DNA of 18,381 nt from JBFHDX01 sp041584475 (lineage in GTDB: Bacteria; Pseudomonadota; Alphaproteobacteria; UBA8366; JADFVY01), in the NCBI GenBank assembly GCA_041584475.1, contig JBFHDX010000078.1, positions 1-18,381 on the forward strand, given 5' to 3'. The notes beneath the pieces were generated by a model that was not told the DNA's origin, ran no database searches, and saw only the letters and a list, made by a program, of their open reading frames with translations. Made by a program: the position numbers and the translations under genes. Shown piece by piece: positions 7,620 through 13,851 of the stretch (within the stretch, counting starts at the first letter, position 1; the number at the start of each line of letters is the position of its first letter).

Positions 7620-8011
7620 ACCGCCTAGAGGGAAGAACAGCGCTGACCACCGGAGATGCGCGCGGCATTGGTCGCGCCATCGCCGAAGAGCATGTGCGCG
7701 AGGGGACAAAATTGGTCATCGCCGACCTGCTGGAGGACGAGGCAAGATCCCTGGCCGCTGACCTGGGCGCATCAGCCCGCAGCATTTCGTTCGACGTAAC
7801 CGACAGGGCGTCGATCGCGGGGGCGGTTGCGGCGGCCAAGGACGCCTTCGGTGGCATCGACATTCTCTTGAACAATGCCGGCGTTTTCGACATGTGCCGG
7901 CTCGACGAGATCACCGAGCCGATGTACCGACGCCAGTTCGATGTCAACGTAGCGGACACGATCTTCATGTCGCAGGCCTACAACGTGGACGGCGGGAACT
8001 GCATGAACTGA
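7619..8011 (+). pseudogene. Remnant of a SmoS-type sorbitol dehydrogenase gene (start lost, internal deletion)
   Basis: The frame reads NRLEGRTALTTGDARGIGRA, then FGGIDILLNNAGVFDM and FDVNVADTIFMSQA, and jumps directly to YNVDGGNCMN and a stop. SmoS proteins are about 256 residues; here only about 130 codons remain. The missing middle would carry the catalytic Ser and the YxxxK motif. The codon where the family has its initiator Met is AAC (7619-7621), in the place where TGATG would overlap the ATPase stop. The cofactor loop is also altered (TTGDARGIG). An internal GTG at 7694 could start a 105-residue fragment, but this would lack both the cofactor loop and the catalytic residues. The deletion is in frame, at a CAG that also occurs at the matching points of the intact copy. 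An assembly error is the alternative explanation. Confidence 0.8.
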
Positions 8012-8024
8012 GGGGGCTGGCGCA

Positions 8025-8222
8025 GTGTATCTCGAAAAGCTGAAGCTGGATGGACGGGTCGCGGTCGTCACGGGCGGGGGTCAGGGAATCGGCGCCGCAT
8101 GCGCCCAGGCCCTGGGCGGGGCCGGCGCGACGGTGGTCGTCCCCGAATTGCAGCCGGACCGGGCGTCGAGGCCGACATGCGATGACGGGTGCGCCGTGAG
8201 CAGCGTCGGGGAAGCAGCATGA
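8025..8222 (+). pseudogene. Truncated N-terminus of a second short-chain dehydrogenase gene
   Basis: GTG 8025 has AGGGGG eight bases upstream and begins a clear SDR N-terminus, MYLEKLKLDGRVAVVTGGGQ, followed by the rest of the glycine loop (GIG) and GATVVVPELQPDR. After about residue 45 the frame ceases to resemble the family and stops at 65 residues; family members are about 250. In the next frame, from about 8164, GVEADMR and a stop can be read, which could be the continuation after a frameshift, with the remaining gene lost. All catalytic residues are absent. The stop overlaps the start of the intact SDR downstream (ATGA at 8219-8222), so translation of this fragment could still couple to that gene. 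The family is that of polyol dehydrogenases near smo operons; the original substrate is unknown. Confidence 0.75.
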
Positions 8223-8989
8223 AACTCGAAGGAAAGGTCGCCGTCATCACCGGCGGTGCCCAGGGCATCGGCTACGCGATCGCCGAGCGGTTTCGGCACG
8301 AGGGTGCCCGTGTCTTCGTCGCCGACATCGCCGCCGACAAGGCGCGTGAAGCGGCCAAGCGGATCGGCGGAGGCGCCGCGCCGGTGCAGCTGGACGTGTC
8401 GGATGCCGCGTCGATCGACCGCATGGTCGAGGACGTCGTGCGTGCCGCCGGGGGGATCGACATCCTCGTCAACAATGCCGCGATCTTCGCCATGGCGCCC
8501 GTGCTCGAGGAGACGCGGGAGAGCTGGAACCGCATATTCGACATTAACGTGACCGGCCTCTTCTTCACGCTGCAGGCGGTGGCCCGCCAGATGGTCGCGC
8601 AGGGGCGTGGCGGTAAGATAATCAACATGGCGAGCCAGGCCGGGCGCCGCGGCGAAGCCCTGGTCGCCGCCTATTGCGCGTCGAAGGCGGCGGTGATCAG
8701 CATCACCCAGTCATGCGCGCTGGGCCTGATCGGGCACGGCATCAACGTCAACGGAATCTCGCCGGGCGTCGTCGATACGCCGATGTGGGATACCGTCGAC
8801 GCGCTGTTCGCGCGTTACGAGGATCGGCCCATCGGCGAGAAGAAGCGGCTGGTCGGCGAGGCCGTGCCCGCCGGCCGCATGGGGAGGCCGGAAGATCACG
8901 CGGGCTGCGCCGTGTTTCTCGCCTCCGCCGACAGCGATTACGTCGTCGCACAGACGTTCAACGTGGACGGCGGCAACTGGATGAGCTGA
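8219..8989 (+). CDS. smoS: Sorbitol (polyol) dehydrogenase, SDR family
   Basis: A 256-residue short-chain dehydrogenase, the same length as Rhodobacter SmoS. The NAD-binding loop TGGAQGIG lies at residues 11-18, the structural NNAA is followed by the active-site Ser139 in IINMASQAGRRGEA, and Tyr152 and Lys156 form YCASK. The C-terminus AQTFNVDGGNWMS is the family ending. The start ATG 8219 has GGGGAAG upstream and gives the family length; an in-frame GTG at 8189 would add ten residues. The expected reaction is NAD-dependent oxidation of D-sorbitol to fructose; members also oxidise galactitol to tagatose, which would feed the kinase/epimerase pair. It is the only intact SDR among three in tandem. 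Confidence 0.92.
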   Translation: MKLEGKVAVITGGAQGIGYAIAERFRHEGARVFVADIAADKAREAAKRIGGGAAPVQLDVSDAASIDRMVEDVVRAAGGIDILVNNAAIFAMAPVLEETRESWNRIFDINVTGLFFTLQAVARQMVAQGRGGKIINMASQAGRRGEALVAAYCASKAAVISITQSCALGLIGHGINVNGISPGVVDTPMWDTVDALFARYEDRPIGEKKRLVGEAVPAGRMGRPEDHAGCAVFLASADSDYVVAQTFNVDGGNWMS

Positions 8990-9032
8990 TCGCCGGCGAA
9001 CGGTGGAGCCGTCGCGCAGCGGGGAAAGGACC

Positions 9033-10031
9033 ATGGAAGCGCTGGTATACAGGGGTCTCAACGATTTCTCGATCATGCGGACGTCGGACCCGGAGCTGGA
9101 GCCCGGGCACGTCCTCGTCCGCACGCAATCCTGCGGCATGTGCCATACCGATGTCGACATACTGAGCGGGCGTTACGGTGCTTCGGCGTTCCCGCTCGTG
9201 CCCGGGCACGAATATTCGGGCGTGGTCGAGGCCGTCGCCGATGACGTGACGAGGTTTCGCACCGGTGACCGCGTGGTCGTCGATCCCAACATGTCGTGCG
9301 GCGAGTGTCGCGCCTGTCGCCGCGGGCTGCACAATCTGTGCGAGGACCTGAAGGCCTATGGCGTGACGACGAATGGCGGCTTCGCCGATTACAGCGTCGT
9401 CCGGGAAGGCAACCTGCATCCGATCGGCGACATGCCGTTCGACGTTGCCGCCCTGGCGGAGCCGTTGGGTTGCGTGCTCAACGGCGTGAACGCCGCAGGC
9501 ACCGACGGCGTTCGCAACGCGATGGTGTTCGGCGCCGGGCCGATCGGCATGCTGATGGCGCTCACGCTCAAGGCCCGCGGCGTGGCAGAGGTCACGATTG
9601 TCGATGTTCGCGAGTCGCGGCTGGACTTCGCAACGTCGCTCGACCTGCGCGCGGTCGCGGCGGCATCGTCGGAGCTCCAGCAATACCGACGGGCGATCGA
9701 TCTGACGGTGGACGCGACCGGCGTGCCGGCGGTCGCCGAGCGGCTTGTCGATTACACGGCGAACGGCGGTACCGCGCTGTTCTTCGGCGTCTGCCCGCCG
9801 GACAGCAGGATCTCGGTGGCGCCGTTCGAGATGTTCCGGCGCCAGATCAGGATCGCGGGCGCCCACTCGCTGAATCACGACAACATCCCGGAGGCACTCG
9901 ATGTGCTGCGGAGCGCCGGCGCACGGATGCGCCGGATCATTTCACACAATGTGCCGCTCTCGGACATGGGGAAATACCTTCGCAAGGTCGGCGGCGACGA
10001 TCTCATGAAGGTGCAGTTCACGGCAAGCTGA
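9033..10031 (+). CDS. Zinc-dependent medium-chain polyol/alcohol dehydrogenase
   Basis: A 332-residue MDR enzyme. The catalytic zinc ligands are Cys37 (in CGMCHTD), His59-Glu60 (PGHEYSG) and Glu143 (AEPLGC). The structural zinc is held by Cys89, Cys92, Cys95 and Cys103. The Rossmann loop GAGPIG is at 167-172. ATG 9033 follows GGGGAAAGGA and gives the family's normal start; an upstream in-frame GTG at 9003 is rejected. The gene lies 43 bases after smoS and 51 before the mannitol dehydrogenase, inside the operon. By family and context it oxidises a sugar alcohol to a ketose in the cytoplasm; D-altritol, arabitol, xylitol and sorbitol dehydrogenases all occur in this superfamily, so the substrate is left open. 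Confidence 0.85.
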   Translation: MEALVYRGLNDFSIMRTSDPELEPGHVLVRTQSCGMCHTDVDILSGRYGASAFPLVPGHEYSGVVEAVADDVTRFRTGDRVVVDPNMSCGECRACRRGLHNLCEDLKAYGVTTNGGFADYSVVREGNLHPIGDMPFDVAALAEPLGCVLNGVNAAGTDGVRNAMVFGAGPIGMLMALTLKARGVAEVTIVDVRESRLDFATSLDLRAVAAASSELQQYRRAIDLTVDATGVPAVAERLVDYTANGGTALFFGVCPPDSRISVAPFEMFRRQIRIAGAHSLNHDNIPEALDVLRSAGARMRRIISHNVPLSDMGKYLRKVGGDDLMKVQFTAS

Positions 10032-10082
10032 GACACGCATTCCGGTGTACGCCCGCAACACACGCATGGACAGGATTCGGCT

Positions 10083-11585
10083 ATGACATCGCCCGGCAAT
10101 CCCTCGCCGCTGTCGCTCGACGGCCTCGCGAACCTCCCGGCGGCGATCGCCAGGCCGGCCTACGACCGGCGCGACCTGAAGCCCGGAATCGTCCATATCG
10201 GCGTCGGCAACTTCCACCGTGCGCATCAGGCGGTCTACCTGGACGATCTGTTCAACCGCGGCACGGATCAGGACTGGGCGATCATCGGCGCGGGCATCCG
10301 TCGTCACGACTCCACCATGCGCGACGCGTTGCGCAGCCAGGACTGGCTGACGACCGTGGTCGAGATGGATCCGTCGGGTCATCGCGTGCGCGTCACCGGC
10401 GCGATGATCGGTTTCCCGGCCGTCGGCGACGATGGCAGCGAAATCGTTCGCGTACTCTCCGACCCGCAGATCCGCATCGCCTCGTTGACGGTCACCGAGG
10501 GCGGTTACTGCATCGATCCGGCGACCGGCGAATTCGACCCGCAGCATCCGGAGATCCGCCACGATGCCGAGAACTTCGCGCGGCCGAAGGGGGTGTTCGG
10601 CATCCTGCTTGCCGCCCTCGACGCGAGACGGCGGGCGGGCTCGCCGCCGTTCACGGTGATGTCCTGCGACAACATCCCCGGCAACGGGCACGTGGCGCGC
10701 AGCGCGGTCGCCGGTCTCGCGGAGATGGTGGACCCGGCACTCGCACGGTTCGTCCGCGAGGAGGTCCGGTTTCCCGACAGCATGGTCGACCGCATAACGC
10801 CGGCGACGACCGATGCGCAGCGCGATTTCCTGGTCCGGACCTTCGGGCTTCGCGATAGCTGGCCGGTCTTCTGCGAGCCGTTTCGGCAGTGGGTCGTGGA
10901 GGACAGTTTCTCGAGCGGCCGGCCGCAGCTCGAGGAGGTCGGCGTCACCTTCGTCAGCGACGTCCGGCCGTTCGAACTGATGAAGATCCGGATCCTCAAC
11001 GGCAGCCACGCGGCGATCGCCTATCCGGCCGCGCTCATGGGCATCCATTTCGTCCATGACGCGATGGCCGAGCCGCTGATCCGGGGGTTCCTCGACAAGC
11101 TGGTACGTGAGGAGATCATCCCCGCGGTGCCGCCCGTGCCCGGCGTATCGTTGGCGGACTATTTCGCGCAGGTCGCGGAGCGGTTTTCGAATCCCGAGGT
11201 CGGCGACACGATCCCGCGGCTGTGCCAGGACGGTTCGAACCGACAGCCGAAGTTCATCCTCGCGAGCACGTCCGATCGCGTCGCAGCCGGCAAATCGATC
11301 GCCGGACTGGCATTGGAATCGGCGCTCTGGTGCCGCTACTGTGCGGGTATGACCGACGACGGCCGGCCGATCGAGATTGATGACCTGAGTGCCGACCTGC
11401 TGCGCCGCGCCGCCGCGGCGGCGCGCGACAACCCCGATGCGTTCCTCGCGCTGGACAGCATCTTCGACGACGCCATCGCCCGCTCGGCGGACTTCCGCGC
11501 GGCGTTCGCCGGCTGGCTCGAACGCCTGTGGCGCGACGGGACGGCGGCGACATTGCAGGCCTATGCCTCCGGCGAAGTCCGCTGA
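10083..11585 (+). CDS. mtlK: Mannitol 2-dehydrogenase, polyol-specific long-chain dehydrogenase
   Basis: A 500-residue long-chain dehydrogenase. The N-terminal cofactor region has GIVHIGVGNFHRAHQAVYLD, the middle TVTEGGYCID and SCDNIPGNG, and the catalytic signature KIRILNGSHA supplies Lys301, Asn306 and His309, matching the family K-x4-N-x2-H pattern. AGGA seven bases before ATG 10083 supports the start. The predicted reaction is NAD-dependent oxidation of D-mannitol to D-fructose; related enzymes also use D-arabitol to D-xylulose, which would feed the FGGY kinase downstream. The symbol follows the Rhodobacter use of mtlK for mannitol dehydrogenase. Confidence 0.93.
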   Translation: MTSPGNPSPLSLDGLANLPAAIARPAYDRRDLKPGIVHIGVGNFHRAHQAVYLDDLFNRGTDQDWAIIGAGIRRHDSTMRDALRSQDWLTTVVEMDPSGHRVRVTGAMIGFPAVGDDGSEIVRVLSDPQIRIASLTVTEGGYCIDPATGEFDPQHPEIRHDAENFARPKGVFGILLAALDARRRAGSPPFTVMSCDNIPGNGHVARSAVAGLAEMVDPALARFVREEVRFPDSMVDRITPATTDAQRDFLVRTFGLRDSWPVFCEPFRQWVVEDSFSSGRPQLEEVGVTFVSDVRPFELMKIRILNGSHAAIAYPAALMGIHFVHDAMAEPLIRGFLDKLVREEIIPAVPPVPGVSLADYFAQVAERFSNPEVGDTIPRLCQDGSNRQPKFILASTSDRVAAGKSIAGLALESALWCRYCAGMTDDGRPIEIDDLSADLLRRAAAAARDNPDAFLALDSIFDDAIARSADFRAAFAGWLERLWRDGTAATLQAYASGEVR

Positions 11586-11726
11586 GCGCCGGTTCTCCGG
11601 TGATCGCGTGACGTCCGACGGCCGCTTTGGTCGCGCGGCGCTGAACGAGCGCTCGTCGCCCGGCCGCCGGCAAAACACTCTGGTCGGCGACCGCGCGCGA
11701 CCCGGCCCCTCGACCGACCACCGGCG

Positions 11727-13163
11727 ATGTTTCTCGGCATCGATCTAGGCACCGGCTCGGTCAAGGCGCTGCTGATCGACCGCGAGGGCCGCGTCGTCGG
11801 GCATGCGGGCCGCACGTACGGGCTGGAATCGGCGGCCCCGGGCTGGGCCGAGGCGGATCCTGCGATCTGGTGGGAGCGGACCGTCGCCGCCGTCCGCGAA
11901 TGCTGCGCCGGCAACGCGGGCAACGTCAGGGGCATCGGGCTGTCCGGTCAGGCGCATGGGGTGGTCCTTTGCGACGGCGAGGGCATGCCGCTGCGTCGGG
12001 CGATCCTGTGGCCCGACACGCGAAGCGGCGACGAGATGCGCGCGTTCGCAGCGCTGCCGCGGGAACTGCGCCTGCGACTCGCCAACCCGGCCGCGACCGG
12101 CATGGCCGGGACGTCGCTGCTGTGGCTCAAGCGCCACGAGCCGGCGGTCCTGGGCCGCGCCCGGCACGCCCTCGCGGCCAAGGACTGGCTGCGGCTGCGC
12201 TTGACGGGCCGGCCCGGGGCGGAACCGTCGGACGCCTCCATGACGCTGCTCTACGACATGATCGAGGATCGCTGGGCGAGCGAGGTCATGGAGCGCCTCG
12301 GACTCGACGCGGACCTGCTCGCGCCGCTCGCGGCCTCGACCGGTATCGGCGGCGAGCTGCAATCCGGTCCGGCCTCGGCGCTCGGCCTCGGCGCCGGCAT
12401 TCCGGTCGCCATGGGGGCCGCCGACTCCGCCGCGTGTCTGCTCGGCATGGGACAGGTTCGTCCGGGCCACGCGGTGCTGCAGGTCGGTTCGGGCATCCAG
12501 ATCATGTCGGTCGGCGCCGACGTCGCGCCGATGCTCGACCCGCCTTTCCACACCTACCGCACCTGCACGGAGCGGCGCTATCGGATGGCGGCGATGCAGA
12601 ACGGCGGGACCGCCTTCGAATGGGCGCGACGCGCCCTGCAGGTGTCGTGGCCCGAGTTCTACGACGCCGCGTTCGCCGCCGAGGAGGGCAGCGCCGGCGT
12701 CATCTTCCTGCCGCACGTCACCGGCGAGCGGACGCCCCACATGAACCCCGAGGCGGCGGGCGGCTGGATCAATCTGCGCCTCGGCTGCGAGCGCGCGCAT
12801 CTGCTGCGCGCCGTCTTCGAGGGCGTGGCGTTTGCCGTGCGTGACGGCTGGGAGGTGCTCAAGTCAGCGGGAGCCGATGCGGATCACCTGATGCTGGCGG
12901 GCGGCGGCAGCAGCGACCGGCGCTGGCGCCAGCTGCTGGCCGATGTGCTGCGCATCCCGTTGCGCGCCGGCCGGGACGTCGGCGACGCTGCGCTGGGCGC
13001 GGCGTTCCTCGGCGGACTCGCCGCCGGACACTGGCCCGAAATCGAGGCGCTGCCGTTTCCCGAGGCCGCGGGCGCGGTCGTCGAGCCGCGTGCGAGCGGC
13101 GTTCTGGAAGCGCGCTACGCCGAGTTCCGCGAGGCCTATCGAAAGCTCAACGGGCCCTACTGA
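11727..13163 (+). CDS. xylB: FGGY-family carbohydrate kinase, probable xylulokinase
   Basis: A 478-residue FGGY kinase. The first domain starts MFLGIDLGTGSVKALLIDRE, followed by SGQAHGVVL and ILWPDTRSGDE. The catalytic base is Asp233 in MGAADSAACLLG, and the C-terminal ATP-binding region reads MLAGGGSSDRRWRQLLADV. Length and order fit xylulokinase, which makes D-xylulose 5-phosphate for the pentose phosphate pathway, and xylulokinase genes are regular members of mtl/smo operons. Two substrate-pocket positions differ from E. coli XylB as I recall it: GQMHG becomes GQAHG (Ala76), and the residue after the catalytic Asp is Ser, not Asn. The ribosome site is poor and the gene is 141 bases after mtlK. 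Its third codon positions are almost uniformly G/C, more so than in the transporter genes. Confidence 0.85.
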   Translation: MFLGIDLGTGSVKALLIDREGRVVGHAGRTYGLESAAPGWAEADPAIWWERTVAAVRECCAGNAGNVRGIGLSGQAHGVVLCDGEGMPLRRAILWPDTRSGDEMRAFAALPRELRLRLANPAATGMAGTSLLWLKRHEPAVLGRARHALAAKDWLRLRLTGRPGAEPSDASMTLLYDMIEDRWASEVMERLGLDADLLAPLAASTGIGGELQSGPASALGLGAGIPVAMGAADSAACLLGMGQVRPGHAVLQVGSGIQIMSVGADVAPMLDPPFHTYRTCTERRYRMAAMQNGGTAFEWARRALQVSWPEFYDAAFAAEEGSAGVIFLPHVTGERTPHMNPEAAGGWINLRLGCERAHLLRAVFEGVAFAVRDGWEVLKSAGADADHLMLAGGGSSDRRWRQLLADVLRIPLRAGRDVGDAALGAAFLGGLAAGHWPEIEALPFPEAAGAVVEPRASGVLEARYAEFREAYRKLNGPY

Positions 13164-13851
13164 AGCGCAGCAGGGCCGATGCTCCCGCATTCGGCGGCGG
13201 GTCGGTGACCGCAGCGCGACACTCGCACTCGGTCCCCGCTCCCCGCTCGTCGCGGGCGCCGCAATCGGCGTTGCCTGCACTCTCGATCGCCCGGAACGGG
13301 GATGCTTCTGTGGGCAGAGATCGAGGATGCGGTGCGGTCGTCCACGACGTGAATTGCCAGCCCGCCCTCATCGGCCATCAGGTCAGGAACGGGGAATCGC
13401 AAATCACTGCGATACGACGCCACCGGATCACGTCCGATGTTTGACGCCCCCGCGCACGACTGCACCGGATTCTGGCGGGGATGACTGGAGAAGGTCCAGA
13501 CGACTGATTTTCCGTTACGGTGACAGGATCGACGCAGGCCACTGCGCAGGAACGATTTCAGCAAGCAATCGTCCCGGAATTACAGCCGCGCAAGATCATG
13601 TGTCGTGCAGGGCGGCGTGTCGGTTCAGCGTGCACGACCCTCTCGCGCCTGTTGAGACAGGCGGAATTCCGCGCCGTCCCGGCGACCCAACTGACAGCTG
13701 CCGCCAATTCATGGAGCATTGCCGGAATGAACATCACGTCGCGTTGCCGGTCGCCATCCCGGCGTTGACACGTCACCATGACCGCGTCGACTATGCATCT
13801 GCCACGTCTCGCGTCATGGAATGCAGGTCGATAAGGAAGGGCGGCTAAGTC
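13164..13851. other. 688-base stretch with no supportable gene
   Basis: The region separates the polyol operon from the secretion operon. Open frames exist on both strands (for example 13205-13444 and 13520-13768 plus, 13157-13564 minus), but none has a recognisable domain, convincing ribosome site or family-like sequence. The stretch around 13290-13500 reads like degraded coding sequence in more than one frame; I cannot identify it. No strong terminator was found after xylB. The last 90 bases contain the likely promoter and ribosome site of the secretion operon. Confidence 0.5.
13765..13794 (+). promoter_or_regulatory. Possible promoter of the type I secretion operon
   Basis: A perfect TTGACA (13765-13770) is followed 18 bases later by GACTAT (13789-13794), only three of six matches to the -10 consensus. 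It lies about 58 bases before the ABC exporter start, whose ribosome site AAGGAAGG is at 13833-13840. Confidence 0.35.

Noticed and set aside
6486..7709. Minus-strand 407-codon open frame
   Set aside because: It is antisense to the ATPase gene with all its motifs; it shows no domain of its own.
7619..8222. The two SDR pieces as one split but functional enzyme
   Set aside because: Both pieces contain the N-terminal nucleotide-binding region, so they are not complementary halves; neither has the Ser/Tyr/Lys catalytic set.
9296..10858. Plus-strand 520-codon open frame
   Set aside because: It spans parts of the zinc dehydrogenase and mannitol dehydrogenase in the wrong frame, with Arg-rich, non-family sequence.
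9942..11678. Minus-strand 578-codon open frame
   Set aside because: It is antisense to mtlK, which has its catalytic K-x4-N-x2-H signature and family length.
13257..13270. CGCCG-CAAT-CGGCG hairpin after xylB as a terminator
   Set aside because: Only five pairs, no T-run and about 95 bases after the stop; such stems are frequent by chance in G+C-rich DNA.
13205..13768. Small plus-strand frames as genes
   Set aside because: No ribosome site, no recognisable family, and equally open frames occur on the other strand.
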